The notes: generated by a model not told the origin, from the sequence alone. 64,000 nt of DNA from Microbacterium sp. MYb66 (GCF_002979435.1 NZ_PCOV01000012.1:22048-86047); one strand, 5' to 3'; shown: positions 1 through 7,796, counted from the first letter of the stretch. Numbers and translations: made by a program.

Positions 1-63
1 ATCCAGCCCGTCGACCATCGCGTGATAGTTGCCGCTATTGATCTGCTCAAACGTGCTTCGCAC
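1..63 (-). CDS. Start of a possible NTF2/SnoaL-like protein (cut by left edge)
   Basis: Only the first 21 codons are inside the window. A GTG start at 63 is followed by MRSTFEQINSGNYHAMVDGL, which resembles the first helix of SnoaL/NTF2-like proteins, a small cone-shaped fold used by many unrelated enzymes. Upstream AAGCAAG is a weak ribosome site. The gene lies 125 bp downstream of the sigma factor gene on the same strand and could share its transcript. With so few residues the family call is tentative, and the sequence left of the window is needed to settle it. Confidence 0.4.
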   Translation of the reverse strand, partial: MRSTFEQINSGNYHAMVDGLD

Positions 64-187
64 CTTGCTTCGGACTATCGCTGCGTAAACCACTTATCTG
101 CCTTCCCGGTTGTCTGTGCCAGAACTGGAAATCCTCTGAGTGACCCGATCTCACTGGCAGCTCCGCCGGATCTACTCGTTCTGATGT

Positions 188-694
188 CTACTCCGCTATG
201 AGGGACTCGGAAAGGAGCGCCACCCGCAGTTGCTCCCGGGCGCGCTGATATCTGCTTCTCGCTGTCGACGGTCGAATCCCGATGTGATTTGCGGCGTCCG
301 CGATTGTGAAACCATCCCAGTGGACGAGTTGCACGAGTTCTCGAAGGTCCGTCGGGAGCTGCGCCACTGCGTCGAGTACTTCGAAGTGCTGATCGGCGGG
401 GGCGGTGAACGTCTCCGTCACGTGAGTTACTGCGCGAAGACGGTTGGCTAGCCGAGAGCGCCGCCTTTCTGTTCGATTGTGGTCCAAGAGAACGTTTCTG
501 GCGACACCGAACAACCACATCCGAGCTTGCTGCGCCTCCTCGGGAATCACACGAACCCGCCGCCATGCAACGAGCATCACCTCGGCGAGAAGATCCGGTG
601 CGTCGTCGAGCCCGACTCTGCGTTCGAAGTAGTTCAGGATCACGGCGCCGTTCGCCTCGAGCGCCGCACGCAGCCGGGCATCGCGCTCCGTCAC
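188..694 (-). CDS. ECF-type RNA polymerase sigma factor
   Basis: A 168-residue extracytoplasmic-function sigma factor that would direct RNA polymerase to a small regulon. Region sigma2 is visible in DLLAEVMLVAWRRVRVIPEE followed by ARMWLFGVARNVLLDH, and sigma4 in LPTDLRELVQLVHWDGFTI followed by the recognition helix IRPSTARSRYQRAREQL. The GTG at 694 is preferred because it forms a GTGA overlap with the stop of the upstream gene, typical of coupled translation; an in-frame ATG at 706 is the alternative. Its upstream neighbour is a one-TM protein that probably controls it. The DNA is visibly less GC-rich than the rest of the window and lies on the element side of the tRNA fragment, so it may be imported. 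Confidence 0.85.
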   Translation of the reverse strand: MTERDARLRAALEANGAVILNYFERRVGLDDAPDLLAEVMLVAWRRVRVIPEEAQQARMWLFGVARNVLLDHNRTERRRSRLANRLRAVTHVTETFTAPADQHFEVLDAVAQLPTDLRELVQLVHWDGFTIADAANHIGIRPSTARSRYQRAREQLRVALLSESLIAE

Positions 695-1287
695 TGGTCG
701 TCGCAATCTGCCTGCATATTGAGCTGGTAGGGAGCGAGGTCTCCCGTTTCCTCAAGGTGACTCTTGACGAGCTCGCTCACTGCGAGGTTGAGTGCGCTCT
801 GATACTCGAAGTCCGCGTCGTACATGGCAGATCCCGGTCCCGCGGGTTGCAGGTCTCCGTTCTCGTCGTACATTGTTTGGCCGTCAGCACGCGCTTGCGC
901 GATCGCTCCGTCGACATCCGCCAACGCCACGATGTCGTGGCTCGCGACGAACGCGCTCACGATGTCTGCGGGTGCCCCACTCACGCCACCAACCCGATAC
1001 TCGCAGATGGCACCGCTGGGCATGGTGACCATGAACGACGCATCCGGGTCTTGCGCCCAGGGATGCCACTGCCACGTCGCGGCTGCTGCAGCAGTTGCTC
1101 CTCCTCCGACGACGAGCATCGCCGCGAGCCCAGTCGCGAGCGGGCGACTCAAACGTCGTCGTGGCCGGACCTCCAACTTCGTCTCCGAGGCCATCGTTGA
1201 GATCGCTTCAGTCAGTTCTGGAGATTGTGCCGAGACTCGAGGAGCCACTGCGGTCAAGATGTCGTCGAGTGCGTTGCGTTGAGTCAT
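691..1287 (-). CDS. Single-pass membrane protein, probable partner of the ECF sigma factor
   Basis: 198 residues: a cytoplasmic N-terminus of about 45 residues, one hydrophobic segment (PLATGLAAMLVVGGGATAAA, roughly residues 48-67) and an outside domain of about 130 residues with two cysteines. The ATG at 1287 has a good ribosome site (GGAGGAC). It has the position and topology of an anti-sigma or sigma-associated membrane protein, but it lacks the HxxxCxxC zinc motif of the ZAS anti-sigma domain, so I do not call it a classical anti-sigma factor. The C-terminus YQLNMQADCDD is unlike anything I recognise. The GTGA overlap with the sigma gene implies tight co-expression. Confidence 0.65.
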   Translation of the reverse strand: MTQRNALDDILTAVAPRVSAQSPELTEAISTMASETKLEVRPRRRLSRPLATGLAAMLVVGGGATAAAAATWQWHPWAQDPDASFMVTMPSGAICEYRVGGVSGAPADIVSAFVASHDIVALADVDGAIAQARADGQTMYDENGDLQPAGPGSAMYDADFEYQSALNLAVSELVKSHLEETGDLAPYQLNMQADCDDQ

Positions 1288-1410
1288 GTCGTCCTCCGGG
1301 GCTGTGTCTCGTCCTCTACTTGGTTCATGGCCAGACGAGACGAAAACGTCCTTGAGTTCCCAAGATTTCTCAGCAGTTCCACCAGGCGGGAGGCTCCGAC
1401 CCGCTCTCAA

Positions 1411-1447
1411 CAAGGGGTCGCAGGTTCAAATCCTGTCAGCCCGACCA
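1411..1447 (+). other. 3' fragment of a tRNA-Pro gene (probable attachment site)
   Basis: The segment contains a T arm (GCAGG TTCAAAT CCTGT), an acceptor 3' strand CAGCCCG, discriminator A and encoded CCA at 1445-1447. The G before the discriminator would pair with C1, a feature of bacterial tRNA-Pro. The matching 5' acceptor strand CGGGCTG and the D arm are absent at the expected place near 1372, so this is not a functional tRNA. A 3' tRNA remnant followed by the native terminator is what is left at the far end of an element integrated into a tRNA 3' end. The intact tRNA-Pro would then lie left of the window. Confidence 0.7.
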
Positions 1448-1454
1448 GACACAG

Positions 1455-1490
1455 AAAGCCCTGATGAGATCTTATTCTCATCAGGGCTTT
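1455..1490. terminator. Perfect hairpin terminator behind the tRNA fragment
   Basis: AAAGCCCTGATGAG (1455-1468) and CTCATCAGGGCTTT (1477-1490) are exact reverse complements around an 8-nt AT-rich loop. It starts 8 nt after the tRNA CCA, so it was probably the terminator of the original tRNA gene. It would also stop minus-strand transcription leaving the flavoprotein gene at 1533. Confidence 0.85.
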
Positions 1491-1532
1491 GTCGCGTCCG
1501 GCAGCAAGCTTTTCAGCCATCCGCGTGCGGCA

Positions 1533-2231
1533 TCACAGTCCTGCCCGTCCGGTCGCCCAGTAGGGCTTGGTCGTGACGGCTCGGCGGTCGAGGAGTCCGT
1601 GGCCCACGAGCATCCGGCGCTGCCGCTGTAGGGAGCCGGCGTGTCCGAGGAGCAGCGCGCCGTGGATTCCGTCGAGGCGGCCGTCCGCGACAGCTTCTTC
1701 GAGCCACGCCTGTATCGCGCTTCCCGGCTCCGGGTGGGCGGGGAGGAACTGATACTGGGGCCACCTCTCCCGTAACGCAGCGACGGAACTCGGAGCGGCT
1801 TCGAGCGCCACGGTCGATGACGGAACTCCGCGAGCGTAGGCGTCGATGGTGCCGAGTGCTGATCCGTCGCCGAGGATGAGGCGTGGGGCGGGAGGAAGTC
1901 GCAGCGGTCGGTGCTTGGCGGCGACCAACGTCACGTCTTCTCCTCTGCCCAGCCGGCGTATCCAGGCAGTTCCTGGTCCGTCGGCGTCGAGAGCGACGAG
2001 GATGCAGAGCCGGTCATGCCGGGTGGCGCGGTAGGCGGTGTAGCGGCGTGCCTGGGTTGAGGTCACCATGATCTGGATCTCGTGGCCGGGTCGCCAGCCT
2101 CCTGCGGGCGGGCTCGCCCGGAACTCGATGTCGAGGAAGCCCGGCGCGGGCTCCGCGATATCGACAACGTGTGCGGAGTGGCCGCTCAGTGTCTGGGCGA
2201 GTGTGCCGACCAGTGCGGGAAATGTGGGCAT
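1533..2231 (-). CDS. Siderophore-interacting protein-type flavin reductase
   Basis: 232 residues matching the SIP family, cytoplasmic FAD/NAD(P)H ferric-siderophore reductases related to ViuB. The flavin-binding RxYT motif is present (RRYTAYRATR, about residues 61-70), followed by a pyridine-nucleotide domain with ILGDGSALGTIDAYARG. The C-terminal WATGRAG element of the family is also present. The family usually runs 230-280 residues, so it is near full length. The ATG at 2231 is supported by GGAG eight bases upstream. No siderophore transport genes are adjacent; the next genes in the same direction are the RidA-like protein and the monooxygenase, which might use it as a reductase, but that is speculation. 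Confidence 0.8.
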   Translation of the reverse strand: MPTFPALVGTLAQTLSGHSAHVVDIAEPAPGFLDIEFRASPPAGGWRPGHEIQIMVTSTQARRYTAYRATRHDRLCILVALDADGPGTAWIRRLGRGEDVTLVAAKHRPLRLPPAPRLILGDGSALGTIDAYARGVPSSTVALEAAPSSVAALRERWPQYQFLPAHPEPGSAIQAWLEEAVADGRLDGIHGALLLGHAGSLQRQRRMLVGHGLLDRRAVTTKPYWATGRAGL

Positions 2232-2299
2232 GGGGTGCTCCGTCAGTCATTCGGCAGGGGTGGATTCGTGTCGGCAGTGGAGGACCGCGCGGCGCGCGG

Positions 2300-2695
2300 T
2301 CACGGCTCCAGGGCGACGACGAGTTCCACTTCCATGAGCGCCTCGGGTGCGAAGAGGGCGGGGACGCCGATCAGTGTGCTTGCGGGTGGTTCGCTGCGCC
2401 CGTCACGAAGCGGACCGACGACGTCGAGGAGTAGTGCGGGGGCATAGTCGACGACATAGACGGTCTCTTTCACGATGGCGTCTCGGGAGACGCCGAGTTC
2501 ATCAAGCGTGACGTCGATGTTTCGTGCGATCTGCTCCGCTTGTTCCCGGTGGTTGCCGATCCCCGCCCACGTGCCATCCACCCGTTGGGAGACCTGCCCG
2601 GAGAGGAAGGCGAGCGGCCCGGTGGTCTGGACGATCTGGCTGATGAACCCGGGCGCCCCGTGAAGGGTGGCGGGGTTCGACCGGTGGACGGTCAT
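2300..2695 (-). CDS. RidA/YjgF family protein without the catalytic arginine
   Basis: 131 residues with the Rid trimer-fold signature: SGQVSQRVDGTWAGIG near residues 32-47, then LGVSRDAIVKETVYVVDY, and the end block ALMEVELVVAL. Canonical RidA hydrolyses reactive enamine/imine intermediates through an arginine in a PAR-S motif. Here the aligned stretch reads PPASTLIGVPALF, with serine in its place, so classical imine deaminase activity is unlikely and it belongs to one of the non-deaminating Rid groups. Its start ATG at 2695 overlaps the stop of the monooxygenase gene (ATGA), so the two are translated together and it probably serves the same pathway. Confidence 0.85.
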   Translation of the reverse strand: MTVHRSNPATLHGAPGFISQIVQTTGPLAFLSGQVSQRVDGTWAGIGNHREQAEQIARNIDVTLDELGVSRDAIVKETVYVVDYAPALLLDVVGPLRDGRSEPPASTLIGVPALFAPEALMEVELVVALEP

Positions 2696-4167
2696 CGGTG
2701 GCTTCCGTCTGCCGTCGGAGCGTCGCTGATTCCAGCGAGCGCGTATCCGTCCGGGCGGACGATGATCGACGCGGCCGGGGGAAGGTCGTCGGCGGGGATC
2801 CGCGCCGCCTGGACATCGGCGACCGGCGCCTTGCTGAGAACCGCGGGCATCGAGAGGGGAGGATGACCCGGCACACTCACGCGGACGAAGTGTCCGTCGG
2901 ACAGTGCGCGGTGCACCGATGACCCGTCGGTCAGCGGCAGGTCGGGAATCCGTCGTCCCACCCAGGGATCCGCCTCCGCATCCGCAGCCAGCGGCTCGGG
3001 GTAGGAGACCGAGAAGCCGGACACCTCTCCGGCCATGGCGCGGTTGGCCTCCGGAACCGCGAGCAGGCCGCTGACGACATCGCGGAGGGAGGCGTTCGCG
3101 GGGGTGAAGGTGGATACGAGCTGATACTGGGCGACGGTGTTGGCGAACAGTCGTTCTCCGATGGGTCGTCTCTCGCTCTCGTACGTGTCGAGGAGGTCCT
3201 CGGGGGCGCGGCCGGTCGCGGTCAGCGCGAGCTTCCAGCCCAGGTTCATCGCATCCTGCACTCCCACGTTCAGTCCTTGACCGCCCATCGGTGCGTGGAT
3301 GTGCGCGGAGTCTCCGGCCAGGAGGATCCTGCCCGCGCGGTAGGTGGAGGCCAGCCGGGTCTCGTTGGTGAAGCGGGTCAGCCAGGAAGCGTCGCGCGCG
3401 CCGAAGTCGCTGCCGGTGGTCCGTCGCAGCGACTCGCTCAGCTCCTCCAGGGTGAGGGGCTCATGCTGCGGTACATGACGGCGCGCGGTGTCCAAGACGA
3501 TGACCCGCGAATGGACGCCGTCGCCGGACGGGATGATGTTCGCTCCACCGAACTCGTTCTCGCCGCCACCGAGCGGCGCGCCGGCAGGAAGGTCGAGTAC
3601 GACATCACCCATCGCGATGGAGTCGGTGGCAGGCAGACCCGGGAAGTCGATACCCGCGGTTCGACGCACGAGGCTCCGCGCGCCGTCGGTGCCCACCACC
3701 CACCGCGACGAGACCGCCGTGCCGTCCTCCAGGGCAAGATCGACACGATCGCCGCGGTCTTCCACCGCCGTGACGAGCGCGCCGCGCCGTACCTCGACGC
3801 CGACCTCGAGCGCGTGCGCCTCGAGGATGGCCTCGGTGCGCGACTGCGGGATGAACAGCGTGAACGGGTACGGCGAATCGAACGGCGAGAAGTCCAGGCG
3901 CGTATCCAGGCCCGCGAAGTGCCAGGTCGGCATCGGGCGCCCGACTTCCAGGAAACGCGACGAGAGTCCGCGCAGTCCGAAGGTCTCCAGCGTGCGTCCG
4001 TGGATCGTCAATGCGCGCGACTGGGTGACCCGCTCGCGTCGTCGCTCCAGAAGCACGACGCGCGCTCCGCCGAGGCTCGCTTCGGCGGCCAACCACAAAC
4101 CGACCGGACCGCCTCCCACGATGGCGATGTCGTAGCCTGAAGCCCGTTCCCTTACACCGTTAGTCAT
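2692..4167 (-). CDS. FAD-dependent aromatic monooxygenase (PheA/TfdB type)
   Basis: 491 residues of the group A flavoprotein hydroxylases, which add one oxygen atom to aromatic or polyketide substrates (relatives include rifampicin and anhydrotetracycline monooxygenases). Seen: the dinucleotide fold VGGGPVGLWLAAEA (17-30), RSRALTIHGRTLE, the DG motif VVGTDGARSLVRR, and the GD motif GDSAHIHAPMGGQGLNVG near residue 286. The substrate cannot be read from the sequence. It is divergent from a TetR regulator whose operator overlaps the promoter, an arrangement typical of drug- or xenobiotic-inducible enzymes. The ATG at 4167 lies 7 nt after a -10-like CAATAC, so the mRNA may be leaderless. It is co-translated with the RidA-like protein. 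Confidence 0.85.
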   Translation of the reverse strand: MTNGVRERASGYDIAIVGGGPVGLWLAAEASLGGARVVLLERRRERVTQSRALTIHGRTLETFGLRGLSSRFLEVGRPMPTWHFAGLDTRLDFSPFDSPYPFTLFIPQSRTEAILEAHALEVGVEVRRGALVTAVEDRGDRVDLALEDGTAVSSRWVVGTDGARSLVRRTAGIDFPGLPATDSIAMGDVVLDLPAGAPLGGGENEFGGANIIPSGDGVHSRVIVLDTARRHVPQHEPLTLEELSESLRRTTGSDFGARDASWLTRFTNETRLASTYRAGRILLAGDSAHIHAPMGGQGLNVGVQDAMNLGWKLALTATGRAPEDLLDTYESERRPIGERLFANTVAQYQLVSTFTPANASLRDVVSGLLAVPEANRAMAGEVSGFSVSYPEPLAADAEADPWVGRRIPDLPLTDGSSVHRALSDGHFVRVSVPGHPPLSMPAVLSKAPVADVQAARIPADDLPPAASIIVRPDGYALAGISDAPTADGSHR

Positions 4168-4174
4168 ACCGGGA

Positions 4175-4203
4175 GTATTGCTCTAACAGTGTTAGGCTGT
4201 CAA
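4175..4203 (-). promoter_or_regulatory. Monooxygenase promoter with embedded TetR operator
   Basis: On the minus strand TTGACA (4203-4198), a 17-bp spacer and CAATAC (4180-4175) form a promoter ending 7 nt before the monooxygenase ATG. Inside the spacer lies the exact palindrome CTAACAGTGTTAG (4183-4195). An operator between -35 and -10, shared with the divergent regulator gene, is the classical tet layout and should give repression of both genes until a ligand releases the TetR protein. Confidence 0.75.
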
Positions 4204-4217
4204 GCGGAGGGATGCCG

Positions 4218-4838
4218 ATGGACCGTCAAGAGATCGTCGATGCCGCGCTGGACCTGCTCGACGAAGGGGGTGAGGCGGGCGTCAGCATGCGAGCGGTCGC
4301 CACCCGTCTCGACGTCAAGGCGCCCTCTCTGTACTGGCATTTCCGCTCGAAACAGGATCTCCTCGAGGCCATGGCGGATGCGATCGTCGCCGACATGGGA
4401 GATGTCGCGGTCGGCGACGGCGATCCTTCCGAGCAGCTCTTCACGCTGTTGGCTCGGTTCCGCACGTCGTTGCTCGCCCGTCGCGACGGCGGCAGGGTCT
4501 TCGCCGGGACCTTCGCGCTCGGGCCGCACGTCCTCGACCTCAGCGAAGCGGCAGTGCCTCTGCTCCTGCGCAGCGGCGTCGACGACCCCGGTGATGCGCT
4601 GGATTCCTGGTTCAACCTGGTGCGGTTCACGGTGGGGTCCGTCATCGAACAGCAGTCCGCTGTGGATCAACCTCATCAGGTCGACCGGCGCAGCCTGTTC
4701 GAGCAGCTCAACGCCGATCGACCGACGATGCTGCGGGTAGCCTCACGCATCTTCGAGCCGGACGAAGACCGACGATACGAGCGAGGAGTGCGCCAGCTCC
4801 TGCGCGGCGCTGATTCACCTCGCGCCTCGACGGACTGA
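4218..4838 (+). CDS. TetR family transcriptional repressor of the monooxygenase operon
   Basis: 206 residues. The N-terminal helix-turn-helix is clear (GVSMRAVATRLDVKAPSLYW, about residues 22-41, followed by HFRSKQDLLEAMAD). The remainder looks like a TetR_C-type ligand/dimer domain. The second of two in-frame ATGs (4218) is chosen because GGAGG sits at the right distance from it, while it abuts the first ATG at 4212. Divergent transcription from the monooxygenase and the 13-bp palindrome between them indicate autoregulation and control of the oxygenase-RidA pair. The inducer is unknown. Confidence 0.85.
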   Translation: MDRQEIVDAALDLLDEGGEAGVSMRAVATRLDVKAPSLYWHFRSKQDLLEAMADAIVADMGDVAVGDGDPSEQLFTLLARFRTSLLARRDGGRVFAGTFALGPHVLDLSEAAVPLLLRSGVDDPGDALDSWFNLVRFTVGSVIEQQSAVDQPHQVDRRSLFEQLNADRPTMLRVASRIFEPDEDRRYERGVRQLLRGADSPRASTD

Positions 4839-5059
4839 GCTCTCTTCTCGCGCGAGCAGCGCCACGCCATCCGTTCTCTGGAACCGCCGCAAGCCTCTCC
4901 CGTCAACCCCCGCTTCGCGCAAGTGACTGACTCTTCCCTCATCTCTGCATCGCGAAGGGCGCTTGTCGAGATCCCACACAGAGCGGGAGGAATCGTCGCG
5001 GGCGAGTTCGCCGTCCCCGCGGATCGCTTCTGACGGGAAGGTTCGCGAGGTGATGAGCG

Positions 5060-5459
5060 ATGTTCGGGGCATTCGCTCGTTTTCCGGTCGGCCGGCGCGC
5101 CAGCGGAGACCCGTCACGGCTCGTCCGATTGTTCTTCACAGACGGAGGTTTCGAGCTGAGGCCGCAGCTTTCTTCGATCAGCCCGCCACCCGTCGTGCGA
5201 GACGGCTGCACTTCGCTGCCGGTCGAGGCCACGACACTTGGGACCGGCTCGCGGAGATCGCGGCTCCGACACTCGCCGTTCACGGCGCCGGCGATGCAAT
5301 CACACCTCCCGCGAACGCGGCGATGATGGCGGCGGGCATTCCCGACTCGCAGGTGGTGTTGCTGCCCGATGAAGCCACGGATACTTCCTCGACCACCCCG
5401 TAGCTACGGATGTCGTCGTGAACTTCCTTCGCCGCTATCCGATCACCTCGTCGCGCTGA
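5060..5459 (+). pseudogene. Decayed alpha/beta hydrolase (C-terminal part, two frameshifts)
   Basis: Three consecutive reading frames join into one hydrolase-like sequence. FGAFARFPVGRRASGDPSRL starts in frame 2; around 5150 it shifts to frame 1 (AEAAAFFDQPATRRARR, then EIAAPTLAVHGAGDAITPPA, the strand with the acid residue). At about 5376 a missing base shifts it to frame 3, giving HGYFLDHPVATDVVVNFLRR and a stop at 5457-5459. HG in the last part is the usual catalytic histidine. The N-terminal half with the nucleophile serine is not recognisable in the 220 bp before it. The gene is therefore inactive. It once probably followed the TetR gene. Confidence 0.7.
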
Positions 5460-5508
5460 GGGATAAGCGCGCTCGTGACGGAAATCCGACGGCATCGCCC
5501 TGGACCGG

Positions 5509-6195
5509 TCAGGAGTCTCCGACCGGAGAGACGAGAAAATCACGTCGCAGGAGTGCCTTCCCATTGGGCAAAGCATGATCTGACGAGTGGTTGCACAGGA
5601 AGCCGAGGGCAACCATCGCATTCTCCAGCGCATCGACGTCGATGTCGGAGGCGATCGAGGACAACCGGTTGAACGCTGAGGCCTGCTCCGTCGAGCTGAC
5701 GAAGGATTCGGCCTGGTTTCGCTGAATCACGCACGATACGACACCGATCCCACCGGCATTCGCGGCGAGGAAAGCAAGGAACTCGTCGAGGCCCACGTAC
5801 TCGATGAAGAGATTCGCGATGAGCAGTCCGACTGGCTCGATCATGCTGTGGCCATCGATACAGGCCTCGGTCAGCACGAGCCGATCACCGAACTTCCTCC
5901 CAAACCGAGCGGCGCATGCCACGAGATAGTCGGCGTTGATGTCATACCCGAACACGGCGTCGATCTGTTCAGGATCGATCACGTCGAGCCCATTGCCGCC
6001 GGCTATACCAAGGATTCCCAGTCGTCGAGCGGGCGTCGAGGTCAACTGATCACGCGTTATCTCGCTGAGTAGCTGCAGCTGCCCCACCCGCGCATCACTC
6101 ATGTGTCGCTCGTACACATCGAGGTCGATCTCACGCCACGGGTGTTCCGTAGCCCCTCGATCTGCAGACGGGGGAGAGGCAGAGGGCGTAGACAC
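5509..6195 (-). CDS. Class I SAM-dependent methyltransferase-like protein
   Basis: 228 residues with a Rossmann-type SAM-binding region: LGILGIAGGNGLDVI (motif I variant, about residues 60-74), then FGYDINADYLVACAARF, which carries the acidic residue at the end of beta 2. The end of the protein (RDFLVSP) is consistent with a small-molecule methyltransferase, but the substrate is unknown. A GTG at 6195 is the start; the region just upstream has no strong ribosome site, so a start at the internal ATG (MSDARVG, residue 32) cannot be excluded. Base composition is less GC-rich than most neighbours, and it sits alone between a pseudogene and the accessory cluster, suggesting acquisition. Confidence 0.65.
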   Translation of the reverse strand: MSTPSASPPSADRGATEHPWREIDLDVYERHMSDARVGQLQLLSEITRDQLTSTPARRLGILGIAGGNGLDVIDPEQIDAVFGYDINADYLVACAARFGRKFGDRLVLTEACIDGHSMIEPVGLLIANLFIEYVGLDEFLAFLAANAGGIGVVSCVIQRNQAESFVSSTEQASAFNRLSSIASDIDVDALENAMVALGFLCNHSSDHALPNGKALLRRDFLVSPVGDS

Positions 6196-6362
6196 GTTCC
6201 CAGTCCATCACGACCGCCCTCCAGGTCGCCAGTCGCTTCCGGGTTGGTCCTGCGCTTGGCCGTCGACGTCGTCGAGCTATCCATGAGGAGGGTGGACGGT
6301 GAAGGGCGAGCTCGAGGACGTCATCGCGGAAGACCAGGAAGCACGATCGATAAACTGCCCCG

Positions 6363-6806
6363 GTGGGTGCCGTCGAATATCGTGATGCGCTGAGAGCCGT
6401 GCTCGACGCGATGTCGCCGTCCGTGGCCGACCGGCTCTCCACGCTCCATCGGGCAGCGACGGCTGGTGCCGACGGCGTGCTGATCGACGTGTTCCTCGAT
6501 CAGGATGCCGAGGGCCCGTTCGGTGTGTGGGCGCGTTTCGAGGGCGCCGACTCGTTCACCCTCGACCGGCGACTCGGCGATTTACGGGAGCTGTTCAGCG
6601 TGATCTGGGGCGAGGAAGGCTGGGAGCCCCCGGTTCCGGCACGACCTGCCGGTTGGTCTCGAGACCAACTCGAAGATGCCATCGTCGAAGTCGTGGCCGA
6701 ATGGATCGACCCGCTCCTCCCGAGGGGAGCGCCTGATCTGCGTTGGGAGGTCGGGACGCCGGACGGCGGCACAGACCCGATCCAGGTGGGGATTCACGAT
6801 GACTGA
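6363..6806 (+). CDS. Uncharacterised actinobacterial protein (DUF6389-like)
   Basis: 147 residues, acidic, no signal peptide or membrane segment. The start GTG at 6363 lies exactly 6 nt after a -10-like TAAACT (6351-6356), so it is probably read from a leaderless mRNA. The sequence (MGAVEYRDALRAVLDAMSP at the start, GWSRDQLEDAIVEVVAEWI later) reminds me of the family named DUF6389, but the name is from memory. It overlaps the next gene by 8 bp (ATGACTGA), so the two products are likely made in step. Together with the neighbouring SUKH-like and LRR genes it belongs to a cluster of small cytosolic proteins with the style of immunity proteins. Confidence 0.6.
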   Translation: MGAVEYRDALRAVLDAMSPSVADRLSTLHRAATAGADGVLIDVFLDQDAEGPFGVWARFEGADSFTLDRRLGDLRELFSVIWGEEGWEPPVPARPAGWSRDQLEDAIVEVVAEWIDPLLPRGAPDLRWEVGTPDGGTDPIQVGIHDD

Positions 6807-7236
6807 TCCCTCCGGAGGCGACAGCATGCCGACCGGGAGGCTCACGTTCCGCACGGTGTGGGGTGGCCCATCGCCGCAGGCGGGCTTCATCGAGGAGGTC
6901 ACGCGGATGAAGCAGCACCTGCGCACGGTGGAATTCTCGTATCATCTCGACCTCTTCCTGATGGTCGGAGGCGAGATCACGCCGGTGCCCGGGCCGTCCG
7001 GGTTGCGGACACCGCGGGTGTTCCTGTCGCGACGCACTGCCACGGGAGAAATCCGCATCAGCAACGACGATGTCAGCGCCGCCGCTGCTCCGATCGCCTT
7101 CCTGCGGCAGACGATCCACAGGGCGGTCGCCGATCTCATGAGTCGCGTCGCTGCTCGTGACCCTGCCTTCGACGCGGACGCGGAGCAAGCGAAGTTCGCG
7201 TTCCTCATCGACGAAGCGGCCACTCCCGACGCGTAG
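6799..7236 (+). CDS. Unknown 145-residue protein coupled to the preceding gene
   Basis: I do not recognise this family. The ATG at 6799 lies inside the end of the preceding gene, and an earlier start would only extend into the upstream gene's out-of-frame region. The protein is soluble, with hydrophobic strands in the first half (FSYHLDLFLMVGGEI), a basic middle (FLSRRTATGEIRI) and a helical C-terminus rich in Ala. It ends 26 bp before the convergent SUKH-like gene. Strict 8-bp overlap with the upstream gene suggests a two-protein unit. Confidence 0.6.
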   Translation: MTDPSGGDSMPTGRLTFRTVWGGPSPQAGFIEEVTRMKQHLRTVEFSYHLDLFLMVGGEITPVPGPSGLRTPRVFLSRRTATGEIRISNDDVSAAAAPIAFLRQTIHRAVADLMSRVAARDPAFDADAEQAKFAFLIDEAATPDA

Positions 7237-7262
7237 GCAGCTCCTGATGCGGAGGTCGCGGG

Positions 7263-7796
7263 CTAGTGGCCCATCGTCGTGTCGGGGATGCTGGAAGCAT
7301 CGAACAGTAGTCTGTCGACGACGCCGTTCCGTGCCGCCGGCCACGCGATGATGTCCCTCAGCAGATCATCGAACTGCGAGAACACGACGACCGCCTCTTC
7401 GAACTCCGGCTCCGTTCCGTGGACGACAGCTCCGTCGTCTCGCACTGCCAGGTACTCGTATCCGTCGCGGACGGACAGCAGGACGGGCACGTGGCGCTTC
7501 CAGAAACGTGAGATCGCGACCGCCTCTTCATCCGTTGTCGCAGCCTGGATGCTCAGCTGTTCGCACTCGTTCCACGCGAACGCATCCTCCGCGACGGTCG
7601 AGTAGTCATGGCGGGACAAGAACCACACCGTCTCGTCCGAGTTCGACAGCAGCGAGAACGAGGACACCCAGCGGACCACCGTTTCGGGTGCGGTGTGCAG
7701 CGCGGAGGGAACGCCGTCTTCCGTGGACAGCGGAGCCTCGCACGTCCAACCGGCTTCCTGCAAGCATCCGGTGGCACTTCGGAAGAGGTCCGTCAT
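7263..7796 (-). CDS. SUKH (SMI1/KNR4)-like protein, possible immunity protein
   Basis: 177 residues. The block RFWKRHVPVLLSVRDGYEYL, then AVRDDGAVVHGTEPEFEEAV and a final FSQFDDLLRDII, fits the SUKH fold: strands ending in a Gly/Asp turn, an acidic 'EPEFEE' segment and a last helix. SUKH proteins are widespread cytosolic immunity proteins that bind contact-dependent or polymorphic toxins. The ATG at 7796 follows a -10-like TAGCCT by 7 nt on the minus strand, suggesting a leaderless message. No toxin gene is next to it, which is common for stand-alone immunity genes. The fold is inferred from pattern only. Confidence 0.5.
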   Translation of the reverse strand: MTDLFRSATGCLQEAGWTCEAPLSTEDGVPSALHTAPETVVRWVSSFSLLSNSDETVWFLSRHDYSTVAEDAFAWNECEQLSIQAATTDEEAVAISRFWKRHVPVLLSVRDGYEYLAVRDDGAVVHGTEPEFEEAVVVFSQFDDLLRDIIAWPAARNGVVDRLLFDASSIPDTTMGH

